This document shows positions 1 to 7,499 of a stretch of 34,035 nt of DNA, piece after piece. How positions within the stretch are numbered: position 1 is the stretch's first letter; each line of letters begins with the position of its first letter. Source of the DNA: Clostridiales bacterium (GTDB lineage Bacteria > Bacillota > Clostridia > Oscillospirales > JAAYOS01); the NCBI GenBank assembly GCA_012520195.1, contig JAAYOS010000082.1, forward strand, positions 1 to 34,035, read 5' to 3'. The position numbers and the translations under genes are program-made. The notes beneath the pieces were generated by a model. That model was not told the origin of the DNA and did not search any database. It saw only the letters and a program-made list of their open reading frames with translations.

Positions 1-1
1 G

Positions 2-247
2 ATGCTTTTTCTTGATGAACCATCAATGGGGCTTGCACCGTTGTTTGTTCAGGAAATATTTGATATAATCAAATCAATAAACGCGTCAGGCACCACAATA
101 TTCTTGGTTGAGCAAAATGCCAGACTTGCGCTCCAGATGGCTGACCGTGCCTATGTTTTGGAGACGGGCTCAGTGGTCATATCAGGAACAGGGCACGAGT
201 TGATGCAGAGTGATGAAATCAAGAAAGCATATTTGGGAGGTATATAA
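2..247 (+). CDS. livF: Branched-chain amino acid ABC transporter ATP-binding protein, LivF type (C-terminal part, 5' truncated by window edge)
   Basis: LFLDEPSMGLAPLFVQEIFDIIKSIN (Walker B region) and FLVEQNARLALQMADRAYVLETGSVVISG are typical of LivF. The ORF is open to the window edge. Confidence 0.85.
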   Translation: MLFLDEPSMGLAPLFVQEIFDIIKSINASGTTIFLVEQNARLALQMADRAYVLETGSVVISGTGHELMQSDEIKKAYLGGI

Positions 248-248
248 T

Positions 249-893
249 ATGTTTGTCAGAAGGAAAATGACTTCAAACCCGTATACTGTTTCCCCTTCCC
301 AGACCATCTTAGATGCACAGGAACTCATTGCGAAACACGGTGTTAAGAGACTGCCTGTGGTTAAGAATAATAAGCTTGTAGGACTTGTAACAAACAGAGA
401 TATTCTCCGTTACTCGCCTTCAAAAGCGACCTCGCTCAGCATGGGAGAGATAAGCTATCTGCTCGCTAAGACCAAAATAAGTAGTATTATGACCAAGAAT
501 CCAATTTCTATATCACCAGATTCTCTGCTGGAGGAAGCCGCAACCTTGATGCGCGAAAACGATGTGGGTTGTCTGCCAGTTGTTGTTGAGGGCGACAGGC
601 TTGTCGGAATCATTACTGAGAGCAATCTACTTGATGCCTTTATTGAGTTGCTCGGCTTCAAGGAGCCAGGTACACGGCTTACGGTTGAAGCTGTTGACGC
701 CCCCGGTATTCTTTCCAATCTTGCAGGGATCTACGGCGAACACGATGCGAATATAACGCATGTGGCCATTTATAGGGGGAATAACGGTAAGAGCGATGTA
801 GTCATAGGCACAAATGCTCTAGATACCGAAGGAATCGAAAACAGCTTGCAAGACGGCGGATATAAGGTTGTCTACAAGCTGCAAAACAAGTGA
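249..893 (+). CDS. CBS-domain pair plus ACT domain protein (AcuB-like)
   Basis: Two CBS repeats (MTSNPYTVSPSQTILDAQELIAKHGVKRLPVV; IMTKNPISISPDSLLEEAATLMRENDVGCLPVV) followed by an ACT-like tail (LTVEAVDAPGILSNLAGIYGEHDANITHV). ATG at 249 has GGAGG upstream; the ORF-track start at 210 overlaps livF. Confidence 0.85.
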   Translation: MFVRRKMTSNPYTVSPSQTILDAQELIAKHGVKRLPVVKNNKLVGLVTNRDILRYSPSKATSLSMGEISYLLAKTKISSIMTKNPISISPDSLLEEAATLMRENDVGCLPVVVEGDRLVGIITESNLLDAFIELLGFKEPGTRLTVEAVDAPGILSNLAGIYGEHDANITHVAIYRGNNGKSDVVIGTNALDTEGIENSLQDGGYKVVYKLQNK

Positions 894-925
894 TTTGCGT
901 ACTTAATTAGATTTAAAACCAGAAT

Positions 926-960
926 CGGGTAGACGCCACCTAAAAAGTGGTATCTACCCG
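926..960. terminator. Bidirectional hairpin terminator between convergent CBS-ACT gene and ilvE
   Basis: CGGGTAGACGCCAC (926-939) / GTGGTATCTACCCG (947-960): 14-bp stem with one mismatch and one wobble, A/T-rich flanks on both sides, between convergent genes. Confidence 0.75.
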
Positions 961-976
961 AAATTTTACATTTTAG

Positions 977-2041
977 CTATACTTCAACAGACCATCCGAA
1001 AGAGTCGTCGCGCTTACCCCATTGAATGCCTGTGATTTCATCATAGAGCTCCTGCGAAATAGGACCGGTTTGTCCGCCATTGATCTCATATGTCTTATCA
1101 CCAAAGGTAAGAGAGCCGATGGGCGAGATTACTGCGGCTGTGCCAGAGCCAAAGGCCTCGCTGACTTTTCCACTCTCAAGGGCAGTCCGCAGCTCATCGA
1201 CGGAAATCATCCTCTCCTCACATGGGATATTGCGCGCGCGTAGTATTTCAAGACAGGAACGCCTAGTGATTCCAGGCAGTATGCTTCCCGAAAGTGAAGG
1301 AGTTACAACAACGCCGTCAATTACGAAGAAAACATTCATTGTGCCCACTTCTTCGATATATTTACGGTGCACGCCGTCAAGCCAGAGAACCTGTGTAAAG
1401 CCCATCTCCTGAGCCTTGTTCTGCGCACGGATAGTTCCGGCGTAGTTGCCACCAACCTTTGCTTCACCTGTGCCCCCGCGAACAGCGCGGACATCCTCGT
1501 CCTCAACATATATTTTTACCGGCGCCATACCTTCGGGGTAATAAGCTGCAACAGGGGAGAGGATTATACAGAAGATATAGTTATTGGATGTTCGTACACC
1601 GAGATGTGGTTCGGTTGCAATTACAAAGGGGCGGATGTACATTGATGTTCCGTCCTCTTTCGGCATCCAGTCGATATCTACGCGAAGCAGCGTCTTGAGA
1701 GCCTCTAATGCGAAGTCGGGATCTATGGGCGGTATGCAGAGGCGGTTGTGTGATGAATTGAGGCGGTCAAAGTTGTCCCATGGACGGAAAAGCAAGACCT
1801 TGCCCTCAGGCGAATAGTACGCCTTCATGCCCTCAAAGGTCTCCTGCGCATAATGCAGCACCATAGCCGAGGGGTCCAGGGAGATAGGTCCGTAGGGGAC
1901 GATCCTCGGGTCATACCAGCCCTTGTCGGATGCGTAGTCCATCAAAAACATGTGGTCAGTAAAGTATTTGCCGAATCCGAGGTTTGAATAGTCGGGTTTT
2001 ACTTTAGGTGTTGTGGTTTTTGTGATTCTTATTTTATCCAT
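977..2041 (-). CDS. ilvE: Branched-chain amino acid aminotransferase (class IV PLP)
   Basis: Protein MDKIRITKTTTPKVKPDYSNLGFGKYFTDHMF...YAQETFEGMKAY...GTGEAKVGGNYAGTIRAQNKAQEMGFTQVLWLDG...EEVGTMNVFFVIDG. Start at 2041 with GGAGC upstream on the minus strand; the 434-aa ORF includes a non-coding-looking N-terminal extension. Confidence 0.93.
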   Translation of the reverse strand: MDKIRITKTTTPKVKPDYSNLGFGKYFTDHMFLMDYASDKGWYDPRIVPYGPISLDPSAMVLHYAQETFEGMKAYYSPEGKVLLFRPWDNFDRLNSSHNRLCIPPIDPDFALEALKTLLRVDIDWMPKEDGTSMYIRPFVIATEPHLGVRTSNNYIFCIILSPVAAYYPEGMAPVKIYVEDEDVRAVRGGTGEAKVGGNYAGTIRAQNKAQEMGFTQVLWLDGVHRKYIEEVGTMNVFFVIDGVVVTPSLSGSILPGITRRSCLEILRARNIPCEERMISVDELRTALESGKVSEAFGSGTAAVISPIGSLTFGDKTYEINGGQTGPISQELYDEITGIQWGKRDDSFGWSVEV

Positions 2042-2186
2042 AGAAGCTCCAAACCGCGTTTTGGCGGTAGCCAGTTTTATCGGCAGTGGCGGGCCGAGAT
2101 ACATTGACAGAGTGGAGGACAATGCATAAATATACTGTTTCACTATACAGTAGAGAATTGCAGAGATCTGTCCAAATATAAAATGA

Positions 2187-2192
2187 ATTATA
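2187..2192 (-). promoter_or_regulatory. Candidate -10 element (TATAAT on minus strand) for ilvE
   Basis: TATAAT on the minus strand (ATTATA on plus), about 150 nt upstream of the ilvE ATG. The -35 region is weak (TTTCAA at 17-nt spacing). Confidence 0.4.
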
Positions 2193-2303
2193 CCACCCTT
2201 TAGCAAAAATTGAAAGATATAAAATGACGGATACAGGTCACTGTTAAGGGATAAATGTTGGTTATTTATGCATTCAAGCATGTTTTCATAGAAAAATATC
2301 GCA

Positions 2304-2332
2304 TTGAAGTAGGTTATTTGTTATGCTATACT
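2304..2332 (+). promoter_or_regulatory. Sigma-A-type promoter upstream of the secreted deacetylase-fold protein/thiI operon
   Basis: TTGAAG (2304-2309), 17-nt spacer, TATACT (2327-2332). Confidence 0.6.
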
Positions 2333-2410
2333 TAACTGAGATATATCCACAGCAATTCCACCGTAATTTACTGATTTTTTGACACGAACCACCTACGAGG
2401 GAAGATAAAT

Positions 2411-3640
2411 ATGAACAGAAAAACCAATTACAGATTCGTTACCGCAGTGTTGGTTCTTGTCCTTGCGGTTGCGGTTATACCTTCCTCGGCTGAGGGGGAA
2501 GACATATACTTTACCGCAGTAAACGACACTCTGAATAAGCTCGACGCAGCTACTATGCCTTTTTACGATAAGGATCAGTACTATGTCCCCTACAAAATAT
2601 TCGATGACCTGTCTTTAGGCGTATATTATACATATAATAAAGAAAACCATACTCTGACTTTCTTTAATAGGAGAAACACCCTGATATTCCAGCTTCTATT
2701 AGGATACTCCTACGACAACAATCAGCAGTACCGTGAAAGCGCAGTTAACAAAAACAATACGCTCTATATCCCGATAAAGTTTGTCTGCGAGAGATTCGGG
2801 TTAGATTTTCAGGTAATAAAAACGCCGGTACAGGTTATCCGTGTTGTGTCGGATGCGGAACTCAGTCAGAATGAATTTAAAGACAAATTCTATAACAGAA
2901 TTGTGAGCGAGGGGAAAGACTATTTGGGTACGGGCCAGGATACGACCCCTTCACCGGGCACTCCGACATACCCAGGCGTGTCACCGACGCCGAGCGATGG
3001 ACCAAAGGTCATTCCGGAGGTTTATCTATCCTTTGATTGCTTTTTGACAGGCGATAAGGAAAGTGAAAAGAGGGACGGGCTTAAGAATCTTCTCGATACT
3101 CTAGAAGAACATGGGGTTACAGCTGCGTTCTTCCTCACTGGTGATTTTATCGACTCGGAACGGGATACAGTTATCCGTATCATCGGCATGGGGCATACTG
3201 TCGGCTTGCTAGTACCTGAATCGGGCGCTGATTACAATGATTTGACCGACCTCCAAGGTGTTATTGATTATTTGGACAGATCAAACAAGCTTTTAGACAG
3301 CTACACATTCACAAAAACAAAGCTCTGCAGGGTTAGGTCCGAGTTGCAGGATTCAGATATGGAACTATTAAGAGACCAGCTTTGGGATGCCGGCTTTGCT
3401 GCCTGGGGCTGGACAATGGACGCCGACAACAGTGTCAATACAACAGCATGGCAGACCGCACAGCGTTGGACATCAGAAATTATGGAATACGCCGGTAATA
3501 TGGAGCCAGTCGTTTTTCGTATGGAAGTTAAAGAAGAGACTTATCGCGCTGTGGCGAGTCTGATTAACTTTCTAGATGACGAGGACGCAGTAATTCGCAC
3601 AATCACACCGGCGAAAGATCCAAACAAAACTATCCGATAG
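2411..3640 (+). CDS. Secreted protein: signal peptide, copper-amine-oxidase-like N-terminal domain, degenerate polysaccharide-deacetylase (NodB-like) fold
   Basis: Signal peptide MNRKTNYRFVTAVLVLVLAVAVIPSSAEG; repeat-like region YYVPYKIFDDLSLGVYYTYNKENHTLTFF...NNTLYIPIKFVCERFGLDF; then PEVYLSFDCFLTGDKESEKRDGLKNLLDTLEEHGVTAAFFLTGDFI...IIGMGHTVGLLV resembling NodB-fold proteins. Confidence 0.75.
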   Translation: MNRKTNYRFVTAVLVLVLAVAVIPSSAEGEDIYFTAVNDTLNKLDAATMPFYDKDQYYVPYKIFDDLSLGVYYTYNKENHTLTFFNRRNTLIFQLLLGYSYDNNQQYRESAVNKNNTLYIPIKFVCERFGLDFQVIKTPVQVIRVVSDAELSQNEFKDKFYNRIVSEGKDYLGTGQDTTPSPGTPTYPGVSPTPSDGPKVIPEVYLSFDCFLTGDKESEKRDGLKNLLDTLEEHGVTAAFFLTGDFIDSERDTVIRIIGMGHTVGLLVPESGADYNDLTDLQGVIDYLDRSNKLLDSYTFTKTKLCRVRSELQDSDMELLRDQLWDAGFAAWGWTMDADNSVNTTAWQTAQRWTSEIMEYAGNMEPVVFRMEVKEETYRAVASLINFLDDEDAVIRTITPAKDPNKTIR

Positions 3641-3646
3641 GAGTTA

Positions 3647-4825
3647 ATGATATTCATGGAAATAATTCTCGGGAAAATGGGAGAAGTCGTACTGAAAGGT
3701 CTGAACCGAAAGACCTTTGAAAACCGAATGATGAGGAGTCTCAGGCGCAGACTCTCACAGATTGGCGAATATAATGCTTACACAGCACAGTCCACTGTCT
3801 ATGTCGAGCCTGTTGAGGAGAACCAAAACATGGAGCAGGCCTTCGATATTGTTCGTAAGGTATTCGGCCTTGTCTCTGTGAGCAGGGCCTTTTCGTCGGA
3901 AAAAGATATTACCGATATAATCAATACTGCAAAAAAAGAACTCGCACCCAATCTTCTGCGGGCAAGGACATTTAAGGTGGAGAGCCGCAGATCGGATAAG
4001 AGTTTCAAAATGAAATCTCCTGAGATTTCAAGAACTGTGGGAGCAGCACTGCTAAAGGCGTTTCCACACCTGAAAGTCGATGTCCACAATCCGGAAGTGA
4101 TTGTATTTGTTGAGGTAAGGGATTTTGCGGCGTATGTACATGTGGATCCTGTGCCGGGTGCTGGCGGACTCCCAATAGGGACATCCGGAAAGGCTGCGGT
4201 TCTCTTGTCGGGAGGAATAGACAGTCCAGTTGCGGCCCAGCGTATGGCAAGACGCGGAGTAGAGCTGGAAGCGATCCATTTTTACAGCTATCCCTATACC
4301 TCAGAGCGCTCAAAACAGAAAGTTATCACACTAACAGAAATTCTTAGCGAGTATTGCGGTGACATCCGCATGCATATAGTCCCCTTCACGAAGATTCAAG
4401 AAGCCATAAGTGCCAATTGTCCTGAGGAGTACTTTACGATCCTTATGCGGCGCTCTATGATGAGAATCAGCGAACAGATAGCACTGAGAAACAAGTGCGA
4501 ATCACTAATAACTGGGGAGAGCTTAGGTCAGGTTGCAAGCCAGACTATGCAAGCCATGGCGGTTACTGAACAAGCGATTACAATGCCAATTTTACGCCCG
4601 CTAGTTGGAATGGATAAGGAGGAAATTGTTCAGATCGCACGGGAAATCGGAACATTGGAGACTTCTAATCTCCCGTACGAGGACTGTTGCACCGTATTCA
4701 CACCCAGACGTCCAAAGACAAAGCCGAGGATCAACAACGTAGTAGAGGTTGAGAAGGCAGTGCCTTTCGAGGAGCTTGAGGCTGAGGCTATAGAGGAAAC
4801 CGAGAGGACGGTAATCGGCAAGTGA
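3647..4825 (+). CDS. thiI: tRNA 4-thiouridine synthase ThiI (THUMP plus PP-loop, no rhodanese domain)
   Basis: AVLLSGGIDSPVAAQRMARRG PP-loop; SLGQVASQTMQAM; YEDCCTVFTPRRPKTKP. ATG at 3656 is an alternative start. Confidence 0.94.
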   Translation: MIFMEIILGKMGEVVLKGLNRKTFENRMMRSLRRRLSQIGEYNAYTAQSTVYVEPVEENQNMEQAFDIVRKVFGLVSVSRAFSSEKDITDIINTAKKELAPNLLRARTFKVESRRSDKSFKMKSPEISRTVGAALLKAFPHLKVDVHNPEVIVFVEVRDFAAYVHVDPVPGAGGLPIGTSGKAAVLLSGGIDSPVAAQRMARRGVELEAIHFYSYPYTSERSKQKVITLTEILSEYCGDIRMHIVPFTKIQEAISANCPEEYFTILMRRSMMRISEQIALRNKCESLITGESLGQVASQTMQAMAVTEQAITMPILRPLVGMDKEEIVQIAREIGTLETSNLPYEDCCTVFTPRRPKTKPRINNVVEVEKAVPFEELEAEAIEETERTVIGK

Positions 4826-6069
4826 GTATGACGGCTGAAATATTATCGATTGGAACAGAGTTGCTGCTTGGAAACATCGCTAACACCGATGCGCAAATTA
4901 TTTCGCAGGGGCTGAGTGAACTCGGCATCAATGTATATTTTCATACAGTTGTAGGAGACAACCCTGCACGAATAAAGCAGGCGGTAGAAATAGCTAGAAA
5001 CCGTTCCGATATAATCATAACTACAGGCGGGCTTGGTCCAACTTACGACGACATAACTAAGGAGGCCCTTGCTGAATGCTTTGGGAAAAGACTTGTCCGA
5101 GACGACTCATCCTTAGAGAGGATCGGAGAATACTTCGCACAAATCGGTGCCGAGATTTCAGAAAGTAACGCAAGGCAGGCTATGCTCCCGGAGGGCTGCG
5201 TAGTCCTCGATAATGACTGGGGAACAGCACCGGGATGCGCTTTCGAAGCGGATGGGAAGCATGTGATAATGCTACCCGGGCCTCCGAGGGAGTGCGAGCC
5301 TATGTTCAAAGAGCGAGCAGTGCCGTATCTGCGGAAGCTCTCCGATTCGGTGTTGGTTTCAAGAAACATACGCATTTTCGGAATGGGCGAGAGTGCGGTA
5401 GAAGATATTCTGCATGAGTATATGCAGTCACAGGTAAATCCCACAGTTGCACCTTACGCCAAGGAAGGGGAGGTAATGATCCGCGTCACCGCGAAAGCGG
5501 AAAATGAGAGAGACGCCTATGCGATGACCGAACCTGTTGTGGACAAGGTTGCTGAGATGCTGGGTGATGTTGTATACGGTGTAGATATCGAAAGCCTTGA
5601 GGAAGCTGTAATGCTTCTTCTCAAAGAGAGAGGCCTTACTCTGGCGTCCGCAGAGTCCTGTACCGGAGGATTGTTGTCTGCGAGGATGACAGAGCTTCCC
5701 GGTGTTTCCGCTGTATTTGTGGGCGGAGTCTGCGCCTATTCTAATGATGTAAAGATCAATAATCTCTCGGTTCCCGAAGAGGTTATAAACCAATACGGTG
5801 CTGTAAGCGAGCAGGTTGTGTATTCGATGGCGGAGAACGTCCGAAAAAAACTCGGTGCCGACATTGGAATATCAATATCGGGAGTTGCCGGACCTGCTGC
5901 AAGTGAGAGCAAACCAGTCGGGACTGTTTGTATCGGTGTTTCCTCCCATATGGGCACCGAGGCTTACACTTTTAAGCTCCGCGGCAACCGCAGCAGAATA
6001 AGGACAGCATCTGTAAACCGCGCGCTTGATTTAGTAAGACGACATTTATTAGACGGAGGAACCAATTGA
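4822..6069 (+). CDS. cinA: CinA-like protein (competence/damage-inducible; molybdopterin-binding-like plus NMN amidohydrolase-type domains)
   Basis: AEILSIGTELLLGNIANTDAQIISQGLSELGI; TTGGLGPTYDDITKEALAE; LTLASAESCTGGLLSARMTELPGVSAVFVGGVCAYSNDVK; GVAGPAASESKPVGTVCIGV. GTG start overlaps the thiI stop by 4 nt. Confidence 0.94.
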   Translation: MSMTAEILSIGTELLLGNIANTDAQIISQGLSELGINVYFHTVVGDNPARIKQAVEIARNRSDIIITTGGLGPTYDDITKEALAECFGKRLVRDDSSLERIGEYFAQIGAEISESNARQAMLPEGCVVLDNDWGTAPGCAFEADGKHVIMLPGPPRECEPMFKERAVPYLRKLSDSVLVSRNIRIFGMGESAVEDILHEYMQSQVNPTVAPYAKEGEVMIRVTAKAENERDAYAMTEPVVDKVAEMLGDVVYGVDIESLEEAVMLLLKERGLTLASAESCTGGLLSARMTELPGVSAVFVGGVCAYSNDVKINNLSVPEEVINQYGAVSEQVVYSMAENVRKKLGADIGISISGVAGPAASESKPVGTVCIGVSSHMGTEAYTFKLRGNRSRIRTASVNRALDLVRRHLLDGGTN

Positions 6070-7499
6070 GCAAATTCGTTACAGAACGTGAAATGGAATT
6101 CCAGCGCGAGTGCATGAAGAGAGTCGCTGCGCGCAATAACGGACAAACTGCCTTTGTCGACACCTACGGGTGCCAGCAAAATGAGGCTGATTCGGAGCGT
6201 ATGAGCGGCATGCTCACAGAGATGGGATATGTTCTCTGTAACTCTGATGATGCGGATGTTGTGATCATCAACACTTGTGCCGTCCGCGAGAACGCCGAGA
6301 ACCGCGTGTTCGGTGTTATCGGTCGCCTGGTGCATGCAAAGCGCAGAAATCCCTCCCAGATTATAATTCTTGCTGGATGTATGGGCGGAGAGGCATCTGT
6401 GAGGGAGAAGATCAAAAAGAGCTACAGACATGTTGATGCGGTACTCGATACCACATCATTTTGGAGGCTTCCTGAGTTGATCCTGGGTCTGCTTGAGGGA
6501 GATGAGAGAGCCGCAGAGATAAATACAGTAGGCGGCGTAGTGGAGCCTGATAGCCGCATTGCGGAGGGTATGCCTGTTTCGCGGCTGTACCCGCACAAAG
6601 CATGGGTATCAATAATGTACGGCTGCAACAATTTCTGTTCTTACTGCATAGTGCCATATTTACGAGGTCGTGAACGCAGTCGGAATAGCGAAGATATACT
6701 GAAGGAAATACGTGAAGTAGTGGCTGATGGGTGTAAGGACATCACGCTACTCGGTCAGAATGTCAACTCATACGGGGAGATGACCGGAGAAGGTTTGGAT
6801 TTTGCCGACCTGCTCGCGAAAGTGGCGGAGGTTGACGGAGATTTCCTTATCAGGTTTATGACGAGTCATCCAAAGGACACATCCAAGAAACTGCTGGATA
6901 CAATGGCTTCAAACCCGAAGATTGCACGCCATCTGCATCTTCCAGTTCAATCTGGTTCGGACCGAATACTGAAAATTATGAATCGGCGTTACAATGCTGA
7001 GAGTTATATGGAACTCATCAACTATGCAAAAAAAGTAATGCCCGATATAGTCCTGACGAGTGATATTATAGTTGGTTTCCCGGGAGAGACAGAACAAGAC
7101 TTTGAACAGACACTAAAGCTTGTAAGTGAGGTTGAATACGACTCTCTGTTCACCTTTATATATTCAAAAAGGGAAGGGACCCCTGCAGCTGAGATGGAGG
7201 ACCCAACCACACCTGAGGAGAAGAGTGACCGCTTTAACCGCCTGATCGAGCTTCAGAACGCCATCTCCCTAAAAAAGCACAAAGAATATGTTGGCAAGAC
7301 ACTCAGAGCGCTTGTCGACGGGGAAGGGCGGCAGGGCGATCATAATCTGTCAGCCAGGACAAATGGCGGAAGGCTCATACACTTAAGCGGAGATAAATCA
7401 CTCATTGGCGAGTTTGTACCTGTTCATATTACGCAAGCAACTACATGGTCACTTGTAGGAGAGATAGATAAGGGTTTGATGAATGGGGTTAGGAAATAA
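6066..7499 (+). CDS. miaB: tRNA-2-methylthio-N6-isopentenyladenosine37 synthase MiaB (radical SAM methylthiotransferase)
   Basis: FVDTYGCQQNEADSERMSGML; YGCNNFCSYCIVPYLRGRERSR (CxxxCxxC); LPVQSGSDRILKIMNRRY; SDIIVGFPGETEQDFEQTL. TTG start overlaps the cinA stop by 4 nt. Confidence 0.95.
   Translation: MSKFVTEREMEFQRECMKRVAARNNGQTAFVDTYGCQQNEADSERMSGMLTEMGYVLCNSDDADVVIINTCAVRENAENRVFGVIGRLVHAKRRNPSQIIILAGCMGGEASVREKIKKSYRHVDAVLDTTSFWRLPELILGLLEGDERAAEINTVGGVVEPDSRIAEGMPVSRLYPHKAWVSIMYGCNNFCSYCIVPYLRGRERSRNSEDILKEIREVVADGCKDITLLGQNVNSYGEMTGEGLDFADLLAKVAEVDGDFLIRFMTSHPKDTSKKLLDTMASNPKIARHLHLPVQSGSDRILKIMNRRYNAESYMELINYAKKVMPDIVLTSDIIVGFPGETEQDFEQTLKLVSEVEYDSLFTFIYSKREGTPAAEMEDPTTPEEKSDRFNRLIELQNAISLKKHKEYVGKTLRALVDGEGRQGDHNLSARTNGGRLIHLSGDKSLIGEFVPVHITQATTWSLVGEIDKGLMNGVRK

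Noticed and set aside
2160-2215. Possible T-box leader of ilvE (minus strand AGGGTGGTA)
   Set aside because: Only AGGGTGGTA matches; the rest of the T-box consensus (ACCGCG) is absent and no specifier stem or terminator/antiterminator was found. TATAAT overlaps it, so it is more likely promoter sequence.
2042-2281. In-frame N-terminal extension of ilvE (434-aa ORF)
   Set aside because: The extension has no RBS and atypical composition. IlvE homology begins at MDKIRITK (2041), which has a good SD, so the upstream part is treated as 5' UTR.
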